Position numbers and translations under genes: made by a program
The notes under the pieces: generated by a model
The model's database searches: none
Told to the model about the DNA's origin: nothing
What the model saw: the letters and a program-made list of their open reading frames with translations, nothing else
Source: Mucilaginibacter sp.
GTDB lineage: Bacteria > Bacteroidota > Bacteroidia > Sphingobacteriales > Sphingobacteriaceae
DNA length: 55,633 nt
Direction: 5' to 3'
NCBI RefSeq assembly: GCF_028288205.1
Contig: NZ_JAQBOD010000009.1
Location: 1 to 55,633, forward strand
Shown: in pieces, positions 43,487-53,307 of the stretch
How the letters are laid out: each line of letters opens with the position of its first letter
Numbering within the stretch: the first letter of the stretch is position 1

Positions 43487-43605
43487 AAAACAGGTAAAAC
43501 AAGTTGGACTGTGCGGCGGCAAGGGCATTGGTAATTTTGCCTGAAGCGGTGGCCCGGCGCGACAACAGGCGGCAAAAGGACCGGGCCCTCGGTTTTACCT
43601 GTTTT
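43487..43605. repeat. GC-rich palindrome and adjacent hairpin
   Basis: Arms AAAACAGGTAAAAC (43487-43500) and its complement (43592-43605) around GC-rich sequence. A T-rich hairpin with TTACTTTTTT arms follows at 43661-43687. No gene between 43278 and 43775. Confidence 0.65.
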
Positions 43606-43775
43606 GCAGCGCAAAGGCCCGTGCGGCAAGAAGCCTCTCGTTTGACTTGATTTTTTTGTTACTTTTTTCATCAAGGAAAAAAGTAATGGGCCTTAGCGGC
43701 CAAGAGCGCTACGACGCGTTCTAAAAAATATTATAGAACATAAAGCTATTTAATTAAAAACAGCATATTTGATGC

Positions 43776-44567
43776 ATGACGGTAAGCATATTAGGCTGCG
43801 GATGGTACGGATTGGAACTGGCTAAAGCGCTGGTAAAAAAGGGAATTACCGTTAAGGGTTCTACAACGTCACCCGATAAATTAGCCTTACTTGCCGAAGC
43901 TAAGATCGAACCTTACCTTATTGATCTTCCTATTGACAACGAAACCATTGACCCCACTTTTTTTAATTGTGATGTACTCTGGATCAGCATCCCGCCAAAA
44001 GCAAGGGCCGGCAATGGCGAAGAATATCTGATTAAAATCAGGCGCTTAATAACACCTATAATAGCGCATAAAATTAAACAAGTGGTACTCATAAGCTCAA
44101 CAAGTGTTTATGGCGACACAAATAGTGAAGTTAATGAGTTGAACGAACCCAAGCCCGATAATGAATCAGGCAAAATAATACTGCAGGCCGAAAATCTTTT
44201 AAAAGAGCAACCTGCTTTTACCACAACCATCATCCGCTTCGCGGGCTTAATTGGCCCGGGCCGTGATCCGGGCAGATTCTTCGCGGGAAAAACTAATATC
44301 CCTAATGGTGATGCGCCGGTTAACCTGATACATTTAACAGACTGTATTGGCATAAGCGAAGCTATATTAACTCAACAAGCTTTTGGTTATACTTATAATG
44401 CCTGCTCGCCAAACCACCCTATCCGGTCTGAATTTTATGCGAATGCAGCAAAGCGATCAAGACTGGAAGCACCGCATTTTATAACCGAAAGAAAAAGCTG
44501 GAAAATAATTTCCAGCCTGAATATTGGTGCGATATTAAAGTACGATTACCAGATTGCTATAACATAG
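43776..44567 (+). CDS. NAD(P)-binding epimerase/dehydrogenase (SDR/YeeZ-like)
   Basis: 263 residues with an N-terminal Rossmann fold: SILGCGWYGLELAKALVKKG (GxGxxG). SSTSVYGD and the downstream ENLLKEQ and IIRFAGLIGPGRDPGRFFAG of extended SDR enzymes follow. The usual catalytic Tyr of the YxxxK pair is not evident in the typical place, as in YeeZ-type atypical SDRs. The substrate is unknown. It stands alone after the repeat-rich segment. Confidence 0.85.
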   Translation: MTVSILGCGWYGLELAKALVKKGITVKGSTTSPDKLALLAEAKIEPYLIDLPIDNETIDPTFFNCDVLWISIPPKARAGNGEEYLIKIRRLITPIIAHKIKQVVLISSTSVYGDTNSEVNELNEPKPDNESGKIILQAENLLKEQPAFTTTIIRFAGLIGPGRDPGRFFAGKTNIPNGDAPVNLIHLTDCIGISEAILTQQAFGYTYNACSPNHPIRSEFYANAAKRSRLEAPHFITERKSWKIISSLNIGAILKYDYQIAIT

Positions 44568-44643
44568 TGATTGGAGAGCTAATGGACTAAAAACCAAGGG
44601 TAAACCCAATACAGGATTAACAACAAAAAGTGTAACAATACAC

Positions 44644-44861
44644 TGTTTCAGGCAAAAAAAAGTGTTTCACATCATGTGTTTCACCCCAAATTTGCAAAAA
44701 TAGCAAAAGTAGCATAAATTACTTATTATAAGATATTTACATACGTTTACTTAAAGCTTTTGTACTGTTTCAAAGTGTTTCACTCATTTTGTCAAAATAC
44801 TATATATCAATAGGTTAACCCAAAAGAGTGTTTCATGTGTTTCATATTTTTGTGAAACACT
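44644..44861. repeat. array of TGTTTCA words
   Basis: Seven direct copies of TGTTTCA (44644, 44663, 44677, 44766, 44776, 44829, 44838) and one inverted (44853-44859), several as GTGTTTCAC. Spacing is irregular (9 to 83 bases between starts). The ddl terminator carries the same GTTTCAC word. Confidence 0.65.
44827..44861 (-). terminator. terminator of the SMP-30-like gene
   Basis: Stem AGTGTTTCA (44827-44835) with TGAAACACT (44853-44861); it directly adjoins the gene's stop at 44861. Confidence 0.5.
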
Positions 44862-45796
44862 TACTCTACCCCTCTTACCTTCATCTGAAAGGTATAAATA
44901 GCTGTCGACGCGGTTAGGAACAAAACATCTTTATTTTTCCCACCAAAGCATATATTGGCTGTCCACGGCTCATCAATAGGAATACGTGCAATTCGTTTTC
45001 CGTCCGGGTTATAAATAGTCACCCCTTTACCGGTTAAATAAACGTTGCCTTTTTCATCCAGCGTCATCCCGTCTGATCCTTGTGATACAAACAGTGTTTT
45101 ATCAGATAATGAACCATCTTTATTAATGGTGTATTTATAGGTTTTGCCTGCTCCGGCATCAGCAACATAAATGTATTTGCCGTCAGGCGTACCAACAATA
45201 CCATTGGGCCTTTTAAAATCGCTGATAACTATAACAGGTGTTGAACTATTTTTGGGTAGATAGTAAACTTTTTCTCCATCAAGATCACTTTTTTTTCGCG
45301 ACCACCACGGGCGCTGGTAATACGGATCGGTAATATACAGTCCTCCATTAGGTGCCACCCACACATCATTGGGCCCGTTAAATAAATGCCCCTGGTAGTC
45401 TTTTAATAAAACAGTAATTTTCTTTTTAGGACTGATTGACCATAGCTGTTCATTTTCATCGGCACAGGTAATTAAATTACCCTTTTTATCAATATACATC
45501 CCGTTTGATCGGCCTGCGCTATCAAGAAACAGTGATAGCTTACCATCGGTGTCATACTCCCATATCTTATTATTATTCTGGTCGGTAAAAAACACATTGC
45601 CCTTTTTATCAACTGAAGCACCTTCGGTGAAAGAGAACTGCCTTGATATTAACTGTGGCTTGGTACCGGGGGCAAACAGGGCATCGGTTGAGTCTGCTTT
45701 TGATAATGTCAACTGTGTGTTTTTATGCACGCGCATTGATGTAAAAACACAAAAGCTTATCGTAAGCACAATGGCAACTTTAAATATTGTTTTCAT
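44861..45796 (-). CDS. SMP-30/gluconolactonase-like beta-propeller, exported
   Basis: About 311 residues from the ATG at 45796; an earlier in-frame start adds 17 residues that would spoil the signal peptide. After the N-terminal signal, the SMP-30/Gluconolaconase/LRE repeats appear: EGASVDKKGNVFFTDQNNNK, GPNDVWVAPNGGLYITDPYY, RPNGIVGTPDGKYIYVADAG, and DGMTLDEKGNVYLTGKGVTI. These enzymes open sugar lactones with a bound metal ion; periplasmic location is likely. Divergent from the DUF763 gene. Confidence 0.9.
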   Translation of the reverse strand: MKTIFKVAIVLTISFCVFTSMRVHKNTQLTLSKADSTDALFAPGTKPQLISRQFSFTEGASVDKKGNVFFTDQNNNKIWEYDTDGKLSLFLDSAGRSNGMYIDKKGNLITCADENEQLWSISPKKKITVLLKDYQGHLFNGPNDVWVAPNGGLYITDPYYQRPWWSRKKSDLDGEKVYYLPKNSSTPVIVISDFKRPNGIVGTPDGKYIYVADAGAGKTYKYTINKDGSLSDKTLFVSQGSDGMTLDEKGNVYLTGKGVTIYNPDGKRIARIPIDEPWTANICFGGKNKDVLFLTASTAIYTFQMKVRGVE

Positions 45797-45860
45797 ATGC
45801 GGAATAAATTGGTACTCAATATTCGCTAATAAATTGTTATGATGCAATTTATTAATTTGC

Positions 45861-45868
45861 TAAATTTG
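45861..45868 (+). promoter_or_regulatory. -7 box of the DUF763 gene (TAAATTTG)
   Basis: Exact TAnnTTTG match ending 5 bases before the ATG at 45874, predicting a leaderless mRNA. Confidence 0.5.
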
Positions 45869-45873
45869 TTAGC

Positions 45874-47076
45874 ATGAAGCGTTCGGGAAGTGCTGATCTG
45901 CCTTTGCATTATGGTTACGTACCGCAATGGCTGGCAGAAAGAATGGCCAAATTAGGCCTGGCAGTGGTAGAGACCATAGTTTTAGATCATGGCAAAGACG
46001 AAGTATTACGCCGTTTAAGCGACCCTTTCTGGTTCCAGAGCCTTGGGGCAGTTATGGGTATGGACTGGCACTCATCGGGTATTACTACTTCTGTTATGGG
46101 AGCGTTGAAACGTGCTATCAATCCGCATAGCAAAGATCTGGGCATTTATATATGCGGTGGCAAGGGCAAATATTCCAAACAAACGCCTGATGAGTTGATA
46201 AGAATTAGCGAACGCACCGGCCTCGACGGTAACTACCTGGTTAAATGCAGCAAGCTCAGCGCTAAGGTTGATAATACCGCTATACAGGATGGGTTTCAAC
46301 TATATACCCACAATTTTATTTTAAGCGATACGGGTAAATGGAGCGTAGTGCAACAAGGCATGAGCGACGCGTCAAGTACCGCCCGCCGGTACCATTGGCA
46401 CTCTGATTCGCTAACCTCATTTGTTGATGATCCGCATACCTCCATTTACGGAAAAAATAACGGCCTTATATTGAACATGTCCGATAGCCATGCTGCGCCC
46501 GCGCGGGCCGGGGTTATGCAAATAGCAAATGAAAACCCCGACACCATGCTCAGGGAGATAAGCAAACTGGTAATGCCATCGCACCATGATGTAAAAGAAA
46601 AAGATGTGGACCTTAAAAGATTAGGCGCTGTACTATGGTTGGCCCATGAAAAACGCCCGGAAGATTTTGAAGAACTGTTGTTACTTAAAGGATTAGGTCC
46701 ACGAACTTTGCAGTCATTAACCTTAGTTAGCGAAGTAATATACGGCACGCCATCAAGGTTTAAAGACCCGGCACGCTTTTCCTTCGCGCATGGTGGTAAA
46801 GACGGGCATCCCTTCCCTGTGCCAACAAAGGTTTATGATGAAACTATTGGTACGCTGCAAACCGCTATACACAAAGCCAAATTAGGTAATAGTGAAAAAA
46901 GTGAAGCTATAAAAAGGCTAACCCAAATAGCTCAAAGAGCAGAACAGGATTTTATCCCCAACACAAATTTTGATAAATTGATAGAGGAGGAAAGAAACAA
47001 CTCCTGGAAATATGGTGGCCGCACTGTATTTGGTAAAGCCAAACCACCCAGGGAACAACAGCTAAAGCTATTTTAA
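45874..47076 (+). CDS. DUF763 family protein
   Basis: A 400-residue protein with the DUF763 beginning KRSGSADLPLHYGYVPQWLA and core blocks VMGMDWHSSGITTSVMGALK, GLDGNYLVKCSKLSAKVDNT, ARRYHWHSD and LLKGLGPRTLQSLTLVSEVI. The last looks like a helix-hairpin-helix and suggests nucleic-acid binding. Biochemical function is not established. It ends tail-to-tail with the DUF4142 gene, overlapping by 9 bases. Confidence 0.9.
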   Translation: MKRSGSADLPLHYGYVPQWLAERMAKLGLAVVETIVLDHGKDEVLRRLSDPFWFQSLGAVMGMDWHSSGITTSVMGALKRAINPHSKDLGIYICGGKGKYSKQTPDELIRISERTGLDGNYLVKCSKLSAKVDNTAIQDGFQLYTHNFILSDTGKWSVVQQGMSDASSTARRYHWHSDSLTSFVDDPHTSIYGKNNGLILNMSDSHAAPARAGVMQIANENPDTMLREISKLVMPSHHDVKEKDVDLKRLGAVLWLAHEKRPEDFEELLLLKGLGPRTLQSLTLVSEVIYGTPSRFKDPARFSFAHGGKDGHPFPVPTKVYDETIGTLQTAIHKAKLGNSEKSEAIKRLTQIAQRAEQDFIPNTNFDKLIEEERNNSWKYGGRTVFGKAKPPREQQLKLF

Positions 47077-47595
47077 CGCGGCACAAATAGCATTAGCCGA
47101 ATCTAAATGCATTTTTAAAGCCGGCAATGTTTTTTTAGCGAAATTTTGAATATCGGCACTTTTATTCCCGGCAGCCCCGGCGAATAGCTTTATAACGCTT
47201 TCATGATCGGTTACCATCATTTGTATATAAGCTTTATCAAAATCGGCACCCTTTTTTGTAGATATATTGTCAATCAGTTTTTGATGTTCAGCATTGATAG
47301 TATCACCTTCGGTTATTCCTTTGTTAATACCAATTTTTTCCAGTTCATCTCCCGTCTGTGTATGGTCGGCTATCATCATTTTGGCAAAGTTGATGATCCG
47401 TGGATTTTTTGAGTTTACCTCGGCTAATTTAGCTGCCTTTATTTCGGCAAGCCCGGCTTCTAATCCTTGTATTATAAAGACTGATCCGCCTTTATCAACT
47501 ACAGTATTATAATTTTTGGCGTGTTTATTATCCGTACATGATGATATAGCAAATAATATCACTATCCCGAATAAGAGGCGAATTAACTTTTTCAT
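47068..47595 (-). CDS. DUF4142 lipoprotein
   Basis: About 175 residues from the ATG at 47595. The lipoprotein signal ends AISSC. The mature part is a four-helix ferritin-like DUF4142 bundle with ADHTQTGDEL and MVTDHESVIKLF, the paired His/Glu stretches of the family. Function unknown; often in stress-related or envelope settings. The 3' end overlaps the DUF763 gene. Confidence 0.9.
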   Translation of the reverse strand: MKKLIRLLFGIVILFAISSCTDNKHAKNYNTVVDKGGSVFIIQGLEAGLAEIKAAKLAEVNSKNPRIINFAKMMIADHTQTGDELEKIGINKGITEGDTINAEHQKLIDNISTKKGADFDKAYIQMMVTDHESVIKLFAGAAGNKSADIQNFAKKTLPALKMHLDSANAICAALK

Positions 47596-47673
47596 TTGCA
47601 AGCCGTAAGGTTATACTAATTGGGTATAACAAATATACTCTTATACGGTTTACATTATCATGACAATACTAAA

Positions 47674-50259
47674 TTAAGCTAAATTTCTTCCCGCGTTAAC
47701 AATACCGTATACAGTTCTTATTACCAGTTTATCATATATCTCAATTAATTCCTTATCGGTTGTATTATTCAGGCATTGTAAGGCATAATGCTGTACAATT
47801 ACCAAGGGCAATACAATCTTCTCACGTATACTAATAGAACGGCGGTCAACAGGCGAATCCTGCATCAATACTTCTGTTCCGGTTAGCTCCAATAATAAGG
47901 CTTTGGTCAATTCAAATTCATCTTTCAACTGTTTCCAGAATGCACCGAACTTTTCATCCTTCTCTAAATAAGCAGTTATCCTGAAATCAGATTTAGACAT
48001 AGACATGATACAATTATCCAGCATGGTCTTGAAAAATCCTGACGTATTATATAGCTGTTTAACTTCATCCCAATCGCCCTTTTGCTTCATTTTTTGCAAC
48101 GCCGTACCTACCCCGTAAAACCCGGGGATGCTTTGTTTTAATTGGCTCCAGGCTGTTACAAAGCTTATGGCACGCAAATCTTCCAGTTTTAGCGGCGCTC
48201 CGGCGTTGCGCTTGGTTGGCCTGCTGCTTATATTAATTTTTGATAATAATTTAAGCGGACTAAATTTCTCTAAATATTCTACAAATAATTTATGCTCTCT
48301 CAGGTCCATAAAAAGTTTATAGCTGGCATCTGCCATATCAGTGATCAATGTTTTTTGGCGGGCGCTCAGCAAGTCATTACTGTCTGGATTTAATGATGAG
48401 GTTACCCCGGCATTTATCAGTTGCTCTATATTAAAACGGGCAGTTTCTACTGATCCGTATTGCGAGCTAACCGTTTGGCCTTGTATAGTTAATTGTATTT
48501 GTTTATTGGCAATTTCGCTACCCATCGAAGCATAGAAACGATGCGTTTTACCACCACCACGTGCCGGTGGCCCGCCCCTCCCGTCAAAAAATGCCAGGTT
48601 GATATCGTATTTCCGGGCCATAGCAGTAAGCTCAACTTTTGCTTTATAAATAGACCAATTAGCCATTAAATAACCACCATCTTTAGTACTATCAGAGAAA
48701 CCCAGCATAATACTTTGCGCATTACCACGTTTTTTTAAATGCGCTGCATAAAATGGGTGCATATATAATTTTTCCATTACCACTGCAGCAACTTTCAGGT
48801 CGTTCACTGTTTCAAACAATGGCATAAAATCAACAGTAAGAGTTTCTGCCTTCCAGCCACTCCATAAAAACAGGTCTATAAGCTGTAAAATATCCGATGC
48901 CTGCTGACAGTTACTTATAATAAACCTTTGGCAAGCCTTTTCACCATTAGTATGCTGAATATGTTTCATCAGCATAATGGTATTAAGCGTATCCCTGGTC
49001 ATATCATCCGCATCCTCGGGGCATAAAAAGTTAAGCTCGTTAAAAGTTATGTTCTGTAGCTTTTCTTCTTCGCTTAGCTTTTCGTAATCTGCAGGTAAGC
49101 CGGTTGCAATACCCTTGTCTGTGCAATAATTAAAAACGTTGCGTAATACCCTGCTATCCTGCCTTATATCAAGCGTAGCAAAGAAACAGCCAAATAAGCG
49201 CACTTTTCTTATCAGGTCCTCAACAATATTTACAAACAGACTGTCATGACTGGTAATTAAAGTTTCACGTACCGACTGCAAAAGTTCCAATAATTCGCCT
49301 TGCAGGTCCTTAGCATTGTGTTGATGTTTATTAAAGGCATTTTCATATAACAGGGCCTCCAAAGTGGCTATTGTTTTTTCAATACCCCTAAAAGTTATCC
49401 TGCGCTTTAAAACCCTGAAATCCCTGTAATAACAACGGAATACAATCTGCCTTAATAAAACAGCCACATCATAAGTGGTTTTTGTATTTACATTTGGGTT
49501 ACCATCGCGGTCGCCGCCTGGCCAAAAGCCAAGTTCTAATAACTGGTTCTTTCTATTCTCATCAATATCAAACTCTTCCTCAAGCTTTGTTTGTATGCCT
49601 GATACAGCATGATAAAATGTATTCTCAAGGAACCAAACCAAACTAACCGCTTCATCAACCGGTGTTGGTGATGTTTTATTAAAGAACGGTGTTTTACCCA
49701 GTTGCTGTAATAAAACATCAATACTGTTTATATCGTTGATTTTTAATGCTTCTATCAGGTCCGTCATTATCCCCAGTACAGTGCCGGGATAAAATTGCGT
49801 TGGATGGGCGGTAAGTACCAGTCTTAACGAAAAATCTTTAAGTTTTTCGCTTATATTTTCGCGCACCTGATCGCTGGTTGCAGCAGCTTGCAGCAATCCG
49901 TTTAATGTGCCTACATCGTCTGGCCTTCCAATTTTGCTGAATGATGAATCTTCAATCGCATCAAACAAAACCACTTGGCGCTCAATATATTGTATAAACC
50001 GAAACATACGGTTAAGCTGCTCACGATGATCAATATCCGGAACATATTTTTTGAAAAACGATTCAATTATAACTGTTGGCGATTGCTGCTTTATTGCTCC
50101 CTTTTCGCAATGCGAGCTAAAAAACGGCAATAAAATACCAATTTCTTTTACCTGGTAAAATGGCAGCGTTTGAAATAAGCTGTTATATAACTCAAAACGA
50201 GTAACAACCTCGTTATTAAAAGCTGTTTCTCTTTGGCTGAGTTTTAACGTTGAAGACAT
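47674..50259 (-). CDS. ppc: phosphoenolpyruvate carboxylase
   Basis: Makes oxaloacetate from PEP and bicarbonate to refill the TCA cycle. The 861-residue protein has LTAHPTQ (catalytic H152), GGDRDGNPNV, the GFSDSTKDGGYL block and the flexible loop FDGRGGPPARGGG. A C-terminal NAGRNLA replaces the usual NTG end. The length matches the bacterial enzyme (850-950). It lies divergent from the FUSC gene. Confidence 0.96.
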   Translation of the reverse strand: MSSTLKLSQRETAFNNEVVTRFELYNSLFQTLPFYQVKEIGILLPFFSSHCEKGAIKQQSPTVIIESFFKKYVPDIDHREQLNRMFRFIQYIERQVVLFDAIEDSSFSKIGRPDDVGTLNGLLQAAATSDQVRENISEKLKDFSLRLVLTAHPTQFYPGTVLGIMTDLIEALKINDINSIDVLLQQLGKTPFFNKTSPTPVDEAVSLVWFLENTFYHAVSGIQTKLEEEFDIDENRKNQLLELGFWPGGDRDGNPNVNTKTTYDVAVLLRQIVFRCYYRDFRVLKRRITFRGIEKTIATLEALLYENAFNKHQHNAKDLQGELLELLQSVRETLITSHDSLFVNIVEDLIRKVRLFGCFFATLDIRQDSRVLRNVFNYCTDKGIATGLPADYEKLSEEEKLQNITFNELNFLCPEDADDMTRDTLNTIMLMKHIQHTNGEKACQRFIISNCQQASDILQLIDLFLWSGWKAETLTVDFMPLFETVNDLKVAAVVMEKLYMHPFYAAHLKKRGNAQSIMLGFSDSTKDGGYLMANWSIYKAKVELTAMARKYDINLAFFDGRGGPPARGGGKTHRFYASMGSEIANKQIQLTIQGQTVSSQYGSVETARFNIEQLINAGVTSSLNPDSNDLLSARQKTLITDMADASYKLFMDLREHKLFVEYLEKFSPLKLLSKINISSRPTKRNAGAPLKLEDLRAISFVTAWSQLKQSIPGFYGVGTALQKMKQKGDWDEVKQLYNTSGFFKTMLDNCIMSMSKSDFRITAYLEKDEKFGAFWKQLKDEFELTKALLLELTGTEVLMQDSPVDRRSISIREKIVLPLVIVQHYALQCLNNTTDKELIEIYDKLVIRTVYGIVNAGRNLA

Positions 50260-50458
50260 ACTAAATAGATAAATATATTAAAAAAAGCAGGCGTGGTTTA
50301 TTATTAATTATAAATCGGTGTGAATTTAAACTAAAATCATTAAAAATTGAATAATTATTAAAAAAAAACCTCATTGACACTAATATTGGTTATAAAAATA
50401 GCACTGCGATAAAATTTTTGCAAATTCATATATCACCCTTTTTTACGAGATTTGTAAT

Positions 50459-52594
50459 GTGATAATTCAAACCAAAGAAATAAAAAGTTTCTTTTTTAGT
50501 CAGTATTTTTCTGATGGCTTGCGTATGTCGTTAGGTATTTTGCTGCCCTCGCTGGTATTGCTGCAGTTTAATAAATTCGATTTGGGCATAGCCATGTCAT
50601 TAGGCGCGGTTTGTATTTGTGTTATTGACAGCCCGGGCCCTGTATTACATAAGCGTAATGCTATGGCCGTTGGTAATTTGTGCTTATTTGTTGTGGCAAT
50701 TACAACAGGTTTCGCCCGGCTTAATGTTTTTACCCTGGGGCTGGAGGTTACCATATTCTCCTTCCTGTTCTCTATGTTTATTGTATACGGTAACCGCGCC
50801 GCATCTGTAGGTACGGCTTCTTTATTGATTATGATATTTATGATTGATAAAGAAATGAAGCCAGATGTTATATTAGGATATAGCGCCACCATATTAGCGG
50901 GCGGTATTTGGTATATGGTGTTTAGCCTGGTATTTTTCGGCATTCGGCCCTACCGCGCGGCACAGCAGGCCCTGGGCGAAAATATAGCTGATATTGTTAA
51001 GTTTTTAAGAATAAAAGCCAACTTTTATCTGCCGGAAACTGATATTGACGAAAATTATCATAAGCTGGTATCGCAACAAATACAGGTTAGCCAGCACCAG
51101 GATGCGGTTAGAGAGCTTCTATTTAAAAGTAGGGTGATGGTGCGCGAATCAACCAATGCCAGCCGCATACTGGTACTTACTTTTGTTGATTTGGTAGATA
51201 TGTTTGAGCAGATTATGGCTACCCATTATGATTATGCCTACATCCGCAATAAATTTAAGGATACCGGCATTTTACCCGAGATAGCACATATAGTACACCA
51301 AATGGCTAATGAATTGGAGAAGATTGGCTATGCTGTTTTATCCAATACAAGATATAAACACCTGGTAGATTTCAACCCTAAATTAGAGCAGCTTAAATTA
51401 AAAATTGATACTGTTAGCAATGGGCATGAAACCAGCAACCTGGTACTAAAAAAGATATTAATAAACCTGCGCGATCTGAACAAGGAGATAGAGAACATAT
51501 TTAATTATTACAACTCCAGCTCATCTAAAATATTAATAGAGAATAATAATGATGTGGAGTACTCTAAATTTGTAACCCATCAGGATTATGAGCCGCATGT
51601 TTTCTTTGATAATTTCTCATTAGATTCTGCAGCGTTTAAGCACGCTTTAAGGGTATCGCTGGTTTGCCTGATTGGTTTTATTGCGGCAAAAATATTTTCA
51701 TTGGGCCATCACAGCTACTGGGTGCTGCTTACCATTATTGTGATATTAAAACCGGGCTTTAGTCTTTCAAAACAGCGTAATTACCAGCGTTTAATTGGCA
51801 CTATAGCAGGCGGGGTAATTGGGATATTGATATTACTTTTTATACCTAACAGCGATATTCAGTTTGTTTTCCTGATCGTATTCATGATAGGCACCTATAG
51901 CTTTCTGCGCTTAAACTATATAGTAAGCGTTATTTTCATGACCCCATATGTGCTGATATTGTTTAAGTTTTTAGGGATAGGCCATCTTGATATTGTACAG
52001 GAGCGCATGGTAGATACTATAATAGGATCAACGATTGCATTTGCAGCCAGCTATTTGATCTTCCCTACATGGGAGTTTGAGCAGGTAAAAACCAACCTGT
52101 CCGAAGTGATTTATACTAACGTAAACTATTTGGTTAAAATAGCCAAAAGTATTACCGGTACAACAGTTACCACTACCGAATATAAGCTGGCCCGTAAAGA
52201 GGTTTATGTAAAATCTGCCAACTTATCTGCCGCATTTGAGCGAATGACATCTGAGCCCAAAAGCAAGCAACGTAATATAAAAGAGATACATAAATTTGTG
52301 GTGCTTAACCATATATTGTCCTCGTACATCGCTACTGTAGCATCAGAAATAACTATAAAAGGATTACATAAAATCACACCGGATACCCTGAAGTTAGTTA
52401 AACGAAGCATTGCTGTATTAAATGAAAGCAATAAAAAACTTGGCGGAGAACGGATAGAGTTTACCGGCGAAAAAGCGGAGCCGGCAGAAGAACTTATACC
52501 CACTGCAACGGACAACCTATTAAAAGACCAGTTAGGTTTTATTAATAAAATAAGTGTTGATATTGCTAAGGTTACGGATGATATAGTGAAGTAA
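50459..52594 (+). CDS. FUSC-family inner-membrane transporter (YccS-like)
   Basis: 711 residues in two halves, each with about five to six transmembrane helices (about 18-165 and 390-530) and a cytoplasmic region after each. The second half starts HALRVSLVCLIGFIAAKIFS, then HHSYWVLLTIIVILKPGFSL, typical of FUSC/YccS proteins. They are thought to export aromatic acids or similar compounds. The start is GTG at 50459; an ATG one base earlier is out of frame and meets a stop. Confidence 0.88.
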   Translation: MIIQTKEIKSFFFSQYFSDGLRMSLGILLPSLVLLQFNKFDLGIAMSLGAVCICVIDSPGPVLHKRNAMAVGNLCLFVVAITTGFARLNVFTLGLEVTIFSFLFSMFIVYGNRAASVGTASLLIMIFMIDKEMKPDVILGYSATILAGGIWYMVFSLVFFGIRPYRAAQQALGENIADIVKFLRIKANFYLPETDIDENYHKLVSQQIQVSQHQDAVRELLFKSRVMVRESTNASRILVLTFVDLVDMFEQIMATHYDYAYIRNKFKDTGILPEIAHIVHQMANELEKIGYAVLSNTRYKHLVDFNPKLEQLKLKIDTVSNGHETSNLVLKKILINLRDLNKEIENIFNYYNSSSSKILIENNNDVEYSKFVTHQDYEPHVFFDNFSLDSAAFKHALRVSLVCLIGFIAAKIFSLGHHSYWVLLTIIVILKPGFSLSKQRNYQRLIGTIAGGVIGILILLFIPNSDIQFVFLIVFMIGTYSFLRLNYIVSVIFMTPYVLILFKFLGIGHLDIVQERMVDTIIGSTIAFAASYLIFPTWEFEQVKTNLSEVIYTNVNYLVKIAKSITGTTVTTTEYKLARKEVYVKSANLSAAFERMTSEPKSKQRNIKEIHKFVVLNHILSSYIATVASEITIKGLHKITPDTLKLVKRSIAVLNESNKKLGGERIEFTGEKAEPAEELIPTATDNLLKDQLGFINKISVDIAKVTDDIVK

Positions 52595-52618
52595 GACTCT
52601 TTTAATTATAACATCTAA

Positions 52619-53293
52619 TTATAACATTTTTTGAACCGCCGTCCATATTTGATCACTTATATTCCTCATGCCTTTATCAGACGGATGACTTTCTATTGAT
52701 GGATCAGGAAATAACCCGAAAGAAAAATTTGAAAGATCATTTTGCAAGTAGACCAGTGAGATAAAAGTAGAGTATTTGCTCATTACTTTATTTGCCATAT
52801 CTCTTTCGGGCCATACAGACCCTACTGCCAGTATTTTAACTTTCGGATTAGCTACAGTGAAATAATTTATCAGGGCAACGTATTTTTTCTCAAACAATAC
52901 CGAATCAGCATTTCTTGTAACATTCTCGCCAATCCTGATAATAATTATATCGGGTTTAACATCTCTGTACGACTTAAGATTCAGGTCAAAATCGTAGGTA
53001 TCAAAGCTAATTTCAAATTCGGCTATATTTTTTGCAGTCAATTCATTAGCCTTATTCATTGATTTAAAACGGGCCGTAAGTAAATGAACATAATCACTAT
53101 CGGCAACGCTTGCCGCCATACCCCAACTTCCATTCCAGCCTATTGATGGGTTAGCGGGGGCGTAAGTAATGCTATTGCCTAATACTAATACATTATGTAA
53201 TGGTGGTACAACAACTACAGGATCTGGCTTAACATATTTTTTACATGCTGTAAATGAGGAAATTATAAAAATAGATATCAACAGGTTTTTCAT
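52619..53293 (-). CDS. SGNH/GDSL-hydrolase-like lipoprotein
   Basis: About 224 residues from the ATG at 53293. Lipoprotein signal with Cys in FTACKK. The mature part has VLGNSIT (block I, nucleophile Ser), RIGENVT (block III, Asn) and ESHPSDKGM (block V, Asp/His), so the catalytic set is visible. Likely an esterase acting at the envelope; the substrate is unknown. It converges on the FUSC gene and follows the PhoH gene by 14 bases. Confidence 0.88.
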   Translation of the reverse strand: MKNLLISIFIISSFTACKKYVKPDPVVVVPPLHNVLVLGNSITYAPANPSIGWNGSWGMAASVADSDYVHLLTARFKSMNKANELTAKNIAEFEISFDTYDFDLNLKSYRDVKPDIIIIRIGENVTRNADSVLFEKKYVALINYFTVANPKVKILAVGSVWPERDMANKVMSKYSTFISLVYLQNDLSNFSFGLFPDPSIESHPSDKGMRNISDQIWTAVQKML

Positions 53294-53307
53294 TTTCAAT
53301 TATTTGC

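Noticed and set aside
44644..44861. CRISPR-like array of TGTTTCA words
   Set aside because: The repeat is only 7-9 bases, spacing is irregular, one copy is inverted, and no cas genes are present.
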